Origin: Solobacterium sp. | GTDB taxonomy: Bacteria > Bacillota_I > Bacilli_A > Erysipelotrichales > Erysipelotrichaceae | NCBI GenBank assembly: GCA_016284975.1 | Contig: JAEEPV010000241.1 | Coordinates: forward strand, 1 to 6,324 | Direction of reading: 5' to 3' | Length of the DNA stretch: 6,324 bases | Part shown: piece by piece, positions 1-5,375 of the stretch | Position numbering within the stretch: position 1 is the first letter of the stretch | How the letters are laid out: each line of letters begins with the position of its first letter | Notes under the pieces: generated by a model | Database searches by the model: none | What the model saw: only the letters and a program-made list of their open reading frames with translations | Told to the model about the DNA's origin: nothing | Program-made: the position numbers and the translations under genes

Positions 1-20
1 ATGGGAAAGGATCTGTAAAG

Positions 21-653
21 ATGAAAACATACGAATTCGGCAACGCAGACTCTGACATCGTTTTGATTCAGCCGGTCGATGATCACGACCTTGAAGGGAT
101 CGAAAACGAGTTTACGGCAATTATCACCAGCTGTGATATGGACGTTCGCCTGATTGCTGTCAGAATTGATGATTGGAATAACGACCTTTCGCCATGGGAA
201 GCCCCTGCGGTATTCGGTAAAGAAGGCTTTGGCAGCGGAGCTTCAGATACACTTGGGGAATTGCTTGGACTGTGCGGCGATAAAAACAGGACCTATTATA
301 TCGGCGGGTATTCGCTCGCAGGACTGTTCTCGTTATGGGCGGCGTATCAGACGGATGTTTTCAAAGGAGTTGCGGCTGCGTCTCCCTCGATGTGGTTTAC
401 GGGGTTTGCCGAATATATGAAAAAGAATGAAATCAAAACCGATACCGTTTATCTCAGCCTTGGAGACAGGGAGGAAAAAGCACGCAATCCCATTATGGCG
501 ACGGTAGGAGACAGGGTTCGTGAAGCACACGTTTTGCTGAAAGAACGAGGCGTGAACTGCGTGCTCGAGTGGAACGAGGGCAATCACTTCAAGGATGCAG
601 ATATCAGAACGGCGAGGGCGTTCTCCTGGACGCTGAATAAAAAGACCCGTTAA
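21..653 (+). CDS. alpha/beta-hydrolase, esterase-like, 210 aa
   Basis: Probable serine hydrolase acting in the cytoplasm; the substrate cannot be told. There is no signal peptide or membrane segment. A nucleophile elbow, YIGGYSLAGLFSLW, lies at residues 93-106, with Ser98 as the likely nucleophile. It is followed by the GVAAASPSMWF strand-loop (116-126), a pattern shared with putative and enterochelin-esterase-like hydrolases. Asp149 in SLGDREEKARN and His189 in GNHFKD sit in the right order to complete a Ser-Asp-His triad. At 210 aa it is short for the fold, with little or no cap domain. The elbow has Ala where GxSxG would have its last Gly, a tolerated variant. ATG 21 is chosen because GGGAAAGGA precedes it by about 9 bases, but the frame is open to the window start, so a longer protein cannot be excluded. 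A terminator follows 27 bases after the stop. The fold assignment is fairly secure; a specific function is not. Confidence 0.85.
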   Translation: MKTYEFGNADSDIVLIQPVDDHDLEGIENEFTAIITSCDMDVRLIAVRIDDWNNDLSPWEAPAVFGKEGFGSGASDTLGELLGLCGDKNRTYYIGGYSLAGLFSLWAAYQTDVFKGVAAASPSMWFTGFAEYMKKNEIKTDTVYLSLGDREEKARNPIMATVGDRVREAHVLLKERGVNCVLEWNEGNHFKDADIRTARAFSWTLNKKTR

Positions 654-680
654 ACAAAAAGGCTTCCAGACAGTTTGATC

Positions 681-710
681 CTCTCGGACAAGGAATCTGA
701 GAGTTTTTTT
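681..710 (+). terminator. intrinsic terminator after the hydrolase gene
   Basis: CTCTCGGA (681-688) pairs with TCTGAGAG (696-703) to give an 8-bp stem containing one G.T wobble and a 7-base loop. Seven T residues (704-710) follow directly. This is the classical Rho-independent form and it closes the hydrolase transcript. Confidence 0.85.
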
Positions 711-776
711 ACACCCCCTTGGATTGCCTGAATTTTTTCACACATGGGGTTTCCCAAAACAGGAATACGTATTATA

Positions 777-809
777 CGAAAGGCTGGGGGCTAAGGCCTT
801 TCGTTTTTT
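777..809 (+). terminator. strong intrinsic terminator with no gene in front
   Basis: CGAAAGGC (777-784) and GCCTTTCG (796-803) form a perfect 8-bp stem with an 11-base loop, followed by six T residues (804-809). It lies 67 bases past the terminator that already closes the hydrolase gene, so it is either a back-up terminator or the end of a separate short transcript. Confidence 0.85.
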
Positions 810-861
810 CTGTAGTACAGACCCGAATGACGAAATCAGTCGGAATATATGCCGGGAAAGC

Positions 862-899
862 TTCGTTCAAGAAGATTTGCCGCAAAAATCTGAACCGAA
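862..899. repeat. imperfect inverted repeat / long hairpin
   Basis: Three nested blocks can pair: TTCG (862-865) with CGAA (896-899), TTC (866-868) with GAA (892-894), and AGATTT (873-878) with AAATCT (886-891). The arms are interrupted by AAGA on one side and a single C on the other. No T-run follows on either side, so it is not a standard terminator. It could be a structured RNA element or chance. Confidence 0.35.
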
Positions 900-966
900 T
901 GGCACAGCGTTCCGCACGGATATTTTTACATGTGGTTTTCAGAAAAGGACGGAGCTTGAAACGTGA

Positions 967-994
967 TTGAATGGAAAGAGAGTGGTATTATGAT
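967..994 (+). promoter_or_regulatory. candidate sigma-A promoter for the GGDEF/EAL gene
   Basis: TTGAAT (967-972) and TATGAT (989-994) are separated by 16 bases. This is the best -35/-10 pair between the upstream terminators and the membrane c-di-GMP gene. Transcription would begin near 1001, giving a leader of about 130 bases. The assignment rests on consensus matching by eye. Confidence 0.45.
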
Positions 995-1130
995 AAAGAA
1001 ATAAAAGTTAAATATTTTTATTATTATTTATGGGAATTCTGCTTTCAGAGAGAAGGAACCGTATTAATTGTGTATTCGAAAACGCTTTACCCGTAATTCG
1101 TATCATTTTGTCATAAAAGAGAGTATCAGT

Positions 1131-3326
1131 ATGAAAAAAGCAATAAGGTTCTTGGCAGGAGTACTTGGTTTTGAAAAACTGAGTCAATATGAAAATGAAT
1201 ATCTGCACGACTCGAATATTCGAAGCTGCAGCTATATGGGTTTTATTGTTGTTTTGCTTGAGGCTTGGATGCTGATCCGACAGTCTTATTCGAAGATCCT
1301 TCCCAAATATCAGGCGGGCGGAGACCTGTATGAGCTGATTATGAAATATACATCCAAATACTGGCTGTTTTTGCTGATTGGTCTTGGCCTGATGCTGTTC
1401 TGTCTTTTCTATGAGAGAAGTAAAAAGATTTCAAAAGGCAGATTTATCTCACTGCTATTAATTGGTATCGCCTGTATTCTGTATACAGGAGTACTGAGAC
1501 TGGAAGCTTTCACAAAGACGAGTGAAACGATTACTCCGGTTATGGCAGGAATCATGAATACCATGCTGGTAGTAATTTACGTCTTCCTGTTTGTGATCGG
1601 AGTGGCAATCGTCATTTACACACTGTTCAAGTATTTTAAGAATAAAAACATTGTCATACTCGAACATGTGGTAATCATTTCATTCACACTGATCTGTCTC
1701 GCGTTCGGTGTATTTGTTTCGTACAGTGACTTCTGGGGCGGAAAAGAAATCATCTGCTTCCTGACAATGGTCATTTACGTAGGCTGTCTTCTGATCTACC
1801 GTCCGTATATTACCGTTCTGATCCTCGGGGCCAGCTTCCTGGGATTTTACCATATCCTGCTGACGTTCCAGGGCGGACTTTCCTTTGCAAATCAGGAGAT
1901 CATGATCAGCAATGTCAGCCGGCAGATCATATCCGGAGACACGGTAAACTATGTGACGTTTTTCATCTCACTCACAACAATCTGTTTTGCCATCTATCAT
2001 GGACGGCTGAATGAGGCGAGAAAGTCAAAAGCTCTGGAGAAGAGTGCGAGAGAAGACCATCTGACAGGACTGTATAGTTACAACTACTTTACGGAACTGG
2101 CAAAAGAGCGGGTTGAGAATATCACGGGTAATATCAGTGATAATGTGTTCCTGTTTATTGATGTTCACAATTTTAAGGCTTTTAACGACCAAAGAGGATT
2201 TGAAGCGGGAGATAAGTTCTTGATCACACTCGCCGGATATATTGCTGAAGTCTTCCATGATTCGCTGTATGGAAGACAGGCGGACGATCATTTCGTTGCG
2301 CTGACAACCACAAACGGCCTGGTGGAAAGGCTGAATAAACTGAATGATCTGGTTCGTGCATACGATAATGAGATTCTGCTTTGCATTAACTGCGGCGCAT
2401 ATCATCTCAACAGCAACGATGAAGATCCGCGCATGGCAATCGACAGAGCGCGTTATGCTGCATATCTGATCAAGAACCGCTTTGAGACGGTTTATATTGA
2501 ATACGATAAGACAATGAGTGAAGCATATCATAAGCGTCTGTATGTGATTAACAACATCGACAACGCTGTGAAAAACGGCTGGATCGTTCCGTTCTATCAG
2601 CCGGTCGTATGGTCAGACAATCTGGAAGTATGCAGCTGTGAAGTGCTGGCCCGCTGGATGGATCCGGTTTACGGGCAGCTGTATCCGAACGAGTTTATTC
2701 CGGTGCTGGAAGAATACCGTCTGATCCATAAGCTGGATAAAGCAATATTTGAATCTGCATGCAAAGATCTGAGAGAGGCAATCGATTCCAGCAAACCGGT
2801 TGTACCGGTCTCCTTGAATTTCTCGCGGCTGGATTTTGAATTGATGGATGCGGTTGAAGTTCTGGACAGCCTTGTAAGAAAATATCAGATTCCGAAGGAT
2901 ATGATCCATGTTGAAGTGACGGAAAGTGCACTCACAGATAATTTCGGAGCTCTTGTTGAAGCGATGAACCGAATCAAGGAACTGGGTTATTCCCTGTGGC
3001 TGGATGATTTCGGAAGCGGTTATTCTTCTCTCAATGTCCTGAAGGACTATCAGTTCGATGTTATAAAGATCGACATGCGGTTCCTCTCCAATCTGGAAAG
3101 CAGTGAAAAATCGAGAACGCTCATCGACTGCATTATCCAGATGGCCAACCGGATCAATATGCTGACTCTGACCGAAGGTGTGGAAACCCGAGTTCAGGCA
3201 GATTTCCTGAAGAAGGTCGGCTGTGACCGTCTGCAGGGTTATCTGTTCAGTAAGCCGGTCGCGAAAGATGTTTTGTATGACCGTATCGCAAACGGGGAAC
3301 TGGTCGTATCGAACAAGCGCTTATAA
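1131..3326 (+). CDS. membrane c-di-GMP phosphodiesterase, degenerate GGDEF plus EAL, 731 aa
   Basis: Predicted inner-membrane sensor enzyme that hydrolyses cyclic di-GMP. About eight hydrophobic helices occupy residues 34-49, 77-94, 105-122, 142-166, 174-198, 207-223, 227-244 and 272-291. Lys/Arg-rich loops after helices 2 and 4 place both termini in the cytoplasm. A GGDEF domain (about 302-459) has DHLTGLY and FIDVHNFKAFND, but its signature is ADDHF (384-388), so cyclase activity is unlikely. The EAL domain (about 477-714) keeps the expected catalytic set: EVL (504-506, Glu504), Asn563 in SLNFS, Glu595 in EVTES, Asp625-Asp626 in LDDFGSGYSSL, Lys646 in KID, Glu682 in TEGVET and Gln702 in LQGY. 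ATG 1131 is preferred over an in-frame TTG at 1068 because AAGAGAG lies 7 bases upstream and MKKAIRFLAG is a normal start. The membrane part matches no named sensor domain I can identify. The gene is alone between a promoter and a terminator. Confidence 0.92.
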   Translation: MKKAIRFLAGVLGFEKLSQYENEYLHDSNIRSCSYMGFIVVLLEAWMLIRQSYSKILPKYQAGGDLYELIMKYTSKYWLFLLIGLGLMLFCLFYERSKKISKGRFISLLLIGIACILYTGVLRLEAFTKTSETITPVMAGIMNTMLVVIYVFLFVIGVAIVIYTLFKYFKNKNIVILEHVVIISFTLICLAFGVFVSYSDFWGGKEIICFLTMVIYVGCLLIYRPYITVLILGASFLGFYHILLTFQGGLSFANQEIMISNVSRQIISGDTVNYVTFFISLTTICFAIYHGRLNEARKSKALEKSAREDHLTGLYSYNYFTELAKERVENITGNISDNVFLFIDVHNFKAFNDQRGFEAGDKFLITLAGYIAEVFHDSLYGRQADDHFVALTTTNGLVERLNKLNDLVRAYDNEILLCINCGAYHLNSNDEDPRMAIDRARYAAYLIKNRFETVYIEYDKTMSEAYHKRLYVINNIDNAVKNGWIVPFYQPVVWSDNLEVCSCEVLARWMDPVYGQLYPNEFIPVLEEYRLIHKLDKAIFESACKDLREAIDSSKPVVPVSLNFSRLDFELMDAVEVLDSLVRKYQIPKDMIHVEVTESALTDNFGALVEAMNRIKELGYSLWLDDFGSGYSSLNVLKDYQFDVIKIDMRFLSNLESSEKSRTLIDCIIQMANRINMLTLTEGVETRVQADFLKKVGCDRLQGYLFSKPVAKDVLYDRIANGELVVSNKRL

Positions 3327-3340
3327 ACTGCAGAATTGGA

Positions 3341-3375
3341 AACCTGATTCAAATCAATTGAAGTCAGGTTTTTTT
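3341..3375 (+). terminator. intrinsic terminator after the GGDEF/EAL gene
   Basis: AACCTGATTC (3341-3350) pairs with GAAGTCAGGTT (3360-3370) with one bulged base and a 9-base loop. A run of seven T residues (3369-3375) overlaps the end of the stem. It begins 14 bases after the stop codon. Confidence 0.85.
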
Positions 3376-3415
3376 CTTCCTTCCCGCATGCAGTTCGCTT
3401 CGTTTCATTCCGATG

Positions 3416-3428
3416 ATACATCATGTAT
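3416..3428. promoter_or_regulatory. 13-base palindrome upstream of the methyltransferase gene
   Basis: ATACAT-C-ATGTAT is a perfect 6-1-6 inverted repeat ending 20 bases before the start codon. It overlaps a TATGAT sequence (3426-3431) that resembles a -10 box, but no convincing -35 is visible and transcription from it would leave almost no leader. It could be an operator or chance. Confidence 0.25.
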
Positions 3429-3448
3429 GATGGAAAAAAGGAAATCAG

Positions 3449-4081
3449 ATGAATCAGAAAGAATACTGGAACAGTGTCGCGGAAACAAAGACATTCACGC
3501 TCCCGTTCGACGGTGAACGGTTTTCAAAATACGTCGAAAAGGATTCTGTGATCATCGATGTGGGCTGCGGATATGGAAGGGTCTTAAAGATCCTGAGTGA
3601 GGAAGGATATGAGAATCTGACGGGATATGACTTTTCCCCGCAGATGATTGAACGGGGAAGAAACGAATGTCCCCCGGCGCGGTTTGAAGTGATGGAGGAA
3701 GGAAAGATCCCGCGGGCGGATAAAAGTGCTGATGCGGTGATTCTGTTTGCGGTTCTTACCTGCATTGTTTCCGATGAAAAGCAGGAGGAGCTGATCAGAG
3801 AGATATACCGGATCCTGAAACCTGACGGCATTCTCTATGTGAATGACTACCTGCTGAATACGGATGAACGGAATCGGAAACGATATGAACAGTATGAAGC
3901 GGAACTTGGCGTCTATGGAGCCTTCGCACTTCCGGAAGGAGCGCGATGCAGACATCATACGGAAGAACATATCCGGGAACTGTTAAGGGATTTTGAGATC
4001 AGTGAATTTGAAAAAATCGTCTATACAACGATGAATGGCCATTCGTCTTCCGGGTTTACACTTATCGGAGTGAAGAAATAA
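3449..4081 (+). CDS. class I SAM-dependent methyltransferase, 210 aa
   Basis: Predicted cytoplasmic methyltransferase that uses S-adenosylmethionine; the acceptor is unknown. Motif I is VIIDVGCGYGRV (34-45), the glycine-rich SAM loop. The acidic residue expected to bind the ribose hydroxyls is Asp61 in TGYDFSPQMIERG. The next strand is ADAVILFAVLTCI (94-106), and the post-motif helix and strand are RILKPDGILYV (121-131). This order fits the Methyltransf_11/25 (UbiE-like) group of small-molecule methyltransferases. The length is normal and there is no extra domain. ATG 3449 has AAAAGGAAA just upstream (AGGA 6 bases from the start). The gene follows the terminator of the c-di-GMP gene and lies 62 bases before lrgA with no T-run terminator between, so a shared transcript with lrgAB is possible. 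The fold is secure; the substrate is not. Confidence 0.9.
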   Translation: MNQKEYWNSVAETKTFTLPFDGERFSKYVEKDSVIIDVGCGYGRVLKILSEEGYENLTGYDFSPQMIERGRNECPPARFEVMEEGKIPRADKSADAVILFAVLTCIVSDEKQEELIREIYRILKPDGILYVNDYLLNTDERNRKRYEQYEAELGVYGAFALPEGARCRHHTEEHIRELLRDFEISEFEKIVYTTMNGHSSSGFTLIGVKK

Positions 4082-4143
4082 TCGATACGGGACTTTGTAT
4101 TTTTACGGAGTCCATTTCGACAGAAGCAGAAGGAAAAAAGGAA

Positions 4144-4503
4144 ATGAAATATCTGAAACAGTTTGGCATCATTCTTCTGGTGACATGTATCGGGGAAATT
4201 ATCCGTTATTTTGTGCCGCTTCCAATCCCTGGAAGTATTTATGGTCTGACCCTGATGTTCGGTTTGTTATGTGCTCATGTGATCCGGGTGGAAGATGTAA
4301 AGGAAGCCGCGGTTTTTCTCATTGAGATCATGCCGGTCATGTTTATCCCTGCGGCTGTTGGTCTGATTGAGTCCTGGGGAGAACTGCAGCCTATCCTGAT
4401 CCAGACCGTTATCATTCTTGTGCTGACCACTGTAATCGTCATGGCGGTCACAGGTAAAACGGCGATGATCATGATTGAGAAGGAGAAAAAGAATCATGAA
4501 TAG
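4144..4503 (+). CDS. lrgA: LrgA/CidA family membrane protein, 119 aa
   Basis: Small integral membrane protein of the LrgA/CidA family. It was first described as holin-like or antiholin-like in Staphylococcus aureus, and homologues are now linked to pyruvate uptake together with LrgB (PftA/PftB in Bacillus subtilis, LrgAB in Streptococcus mutans). Four hydrophobic segments are visible at about residues 5-22, 28-48, 56-76 and 83-102, as usual for the family. The conserved PIPGSIYGL block is at 27-35 and MFIPAAVGL at 66-74. The C-terminus is short and charged (IEKEKKNHE). Length is typical. AGAAGGA (4128-4134) lies 9 bases before ATG 4144, with a second AAAGGAA closer. The stop overlaps the lrgB start by 8 bases, so the two are translationally coupled. 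Whether it acts in lysis control or in transport cannot be told from sequence alone. Confidence 0.92.
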   Translation: MKYLKQFGIILLVTCIGEIIRYFVPLPIPGSIYGLTLMFGLLCAHVIRVEDVKEAAVFLIEIMPVMFIPAAVGLIESWGELQPILIQTVIILVLTTVIVMAVTGKTAMIMIEKEKKNHE

Positions 4504-5188
4504 CATTATTGCGGCTTCCACCACTGCTGGTGTGGTTCTGTCTCTTCTGGCTTATTGGATTGGTACGCTGCTGCGAAAGAAGACCGGATGGAGTTTTATG
4601 AATCCGCTTTTGATATCCATTCTCCTTGTAATCGTGTTCCTTCTGGTTTTCCGTGTCAGCTACGCAGATTATCAGGCAAGCGCCCGATATCTCAGCTGGT
4701 TTCTGACACCGGCAACCGTCTCCCTTGCAATACCGCTTTATTTGCAGCTGGAACGTCTGAAGAAAAACATCAAGGCAATTCTCCTCAGCATCTTTGCCGG
4801 TTCCCTGGCAAGCATGGTTTCGGTACTTGCGCTTTCCGTGCTGTTTGGATTTACGCACAGTCAGTATGTGACTTTTCTGCCCAAATCGATCACAACCGCG
4901 ATCGGCATGGGGGTTTCCGAAGAACTCGGTGGGTTCCCTGCCATTACAGCAGTGGTGATTGTCGTAACAGGCATCTTTGGCAACATCATCGGCGAAACAG
5001 TATGCAAAGCACTGAACGTCACCGATCCGGTTGCGGTAGGTCTGGCGTTTGGGACGAGTGCGCATGCGATTGGTACGGCCAAAGCGATGGAGCTTGGTGA
5101 GACGGAAGGGGCAATGTCTTCTCTTGCGATTGTTACGGCAGGTATTATTACCGTTCTTCTGGTAAATGTCTTTGCCATGCTCTATTAG
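4496..5188 (+). CDS. lrgB: LrgB/CidB family membrane protein, 230 aa
   Basis: Multi-spanning membrane partner of LrgA. Conserved family blocks are LTPATVSLAIPLY (70-82), LPKSITTAIGM (128-138), EELGG (142-146), FGNIIGE (161-167) and GLAFGTSAHAIGTAKA (182-197). The last block, rich in small residues with a His, is the family hallmark. Hydrophobic stretches lie near 3-26, 36-53, 68-84, 93-118, 148-166 and 207-229. ATG 4496 is preferred over a TTG at 4475: AAGGAG (4480-4485) lies 10 bases upstream, the product begins MNSIIAAS, and the length becomes the usual 230 aa instead of carrying a run of Arg/Lys. Known members work with LrgA as a pyruvate transporter or modulate murein hydrolase activity. 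Pyruvate kinase is the next gene, which favours the pyruvate role here by inference. No adjacent lytS/lytR two-component regulator is visible in the window. Confidence 0.93.
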   Translation: MNSIIAASTTAGVVLSLLAYWIGTLLRKKTGWSFMNPLLISILLVIVFLLVFRVSYADYQASARYLSWFLTPATVSLAIPLYLQLERLKKNIKAILLSIFAGSLASMVSVLALSVLFGFTHSQYVTFLPKSITTAIGMGVSEELGGFPAITAVVIVVTGIFGNIIGETVCKALNVTDPVAVGLAFGTSAHAIGTAKAMELGETEGAMSSLAIVTAGIITVLLVNVFAMLY

Positions 5189-5204
5189 GCTCACGAATGA
5201 GCCT
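5187..5204 (+). other. hairpin overlapping the lrgB stop codon
   Basis: AGGCTCA (5187-5193) and TGAGCCT (5198-5204) form a perfect 7-bp stem capped by CGAA; the left arm includes the last two bases of the TAG stop. No T-run follows (GATTCCCG), so it does not look like an intrinsic terminator. It might protect the 3' end of the lrgAB message. Confidence 0.45.
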
Positions 5205-5247
5205 GATTCCCGAAATCACAGATTGTATCAGCGAATGAACAGAAACT

Positions 5248-5294
5248 GCGTTTCCTTCAGCCGGCTCAAGCGGGTCATGAGGAAATGCTTTTTT
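5248..5294 (+). terminator. probable intrinsic terminator between lrgB and pyk
   Basis: GCGTTTCC (5248-5255) can pair with GGAAATGC (5281-5288) in an 8-bp stem with one G.T wobble, followed at once by six T residues (5289-5294). The 25-base interior can fold further: TCA (5257-5259) with TGA (5278-5280) if T5256 is bulged, and CC with GG. The left arm overlaps a smaller hairpin, GAAAC-TGC-GTTTC (5242-5254), that could compete with it. The long loop makes this less certain than the other terminators. Confidence 0.5.
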
Positions 5295-5310
5295 ATCAGG
5301 AGGCGTTCTG

Positions 5311-5340
5311 TGGCAAATTTTGAAATAAAATCTATATAAT
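5311..5340 (+). promoter_or_regulatory. promoter of the pyruvate kinase gene
   Basis: A perfect TATAAT (5335-5340) lies 36 bases before the start codon. The best -35 with an 18-base spacer is TGGCAA (5311-5316), a partial match to TTGACA; TTGAAA at 5320-5325 is too close to serve. Transcription would start near 5347, leaving a leader of about 29 bases that contains the AGGAGA ribosome binding site (5362-5367). Confidence 0.6.
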
Positions 5341-5375
5341 AAATAACGTTAAAAATAATACAGGAGAGAAAATGT

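Larger units (their letters stand above)
711..1130. other. 420-base region without a convincing gene
   Basis: No open frame here has both a ribosome binding site and a recognisable protein. Two overlapping forward frames of about 80 codons (719-970 and 724-966) run straight through a perfect terminator hairpin and look fortuitous. The region does hold a small TGGG/CCCA hairpin (745-756), a strong terminator (777-809), an 11-base perfect inverted repeat CTGTAGTACAG (810-820) just after its T-run, a longer imperfect hairpin (862-899), a sigma-A-like promoter (967-994) and an AT-rich leader (about 996-1030) in front of the membrane GGDEF/EAL gene. It may contain a small RNA or the remains of a lost gene; neither is proven. 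Confidence 0.6.

Noticed and set aside
1..18. Tail of an upstream gene ending in TAA at 16-18, two bases before the hydrolase start
   Set aside because: Only five codons are visible, so no protein can be recognised. It would fit an operon, but the evidence is too thin for a feature.
719..970. Two overlapping forward open frames of about 80 codons (719-970 and 724-966)
   Set aside because: Both begin with rare start codons without a ribosome binding site, run through the perfect terminator hairpin at 777-809, and resemble no family I can name.
971..1096. Forward frame of 41 codons starting at ATG 971
   Set aside because: It starts inside the likely promoter, has no Shine-Dalgarno at a usable distance, and its Tyr/Phe-rich product reflects the AT-rich leader.
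1068..1130. N-terminal extension of the c-di-GMP protein from TTG 1068
   Set aside because: TTG is a weak start and the added 21 residues are unlike a membrane-protein N-terminus; ATG 1131 has a usable ribosome binding site.
960..1130. Cyclic-di-GMP (GEMM) riboswitch in the leader of the GGDEF/EAL gene
   Set aside because: The conserved GGGCAAACC-like and GCAAAGCC-like segments and the tetraloop-receptor layout are not visible.
4090..4113. GGACT/AGTCC inverted repeat between the methyltransferase and lrgA as a terminator
   Set aside because: Only 5 bp with a 14-base loop and no T-run after it.
4469..5194. Long reverse-strand frame of 241 codons opposite lrgB
   Set aside because: It is the mirror of a well-recognised gene; its product is rich in Arg, His, Cys and Gln with no family pattern.
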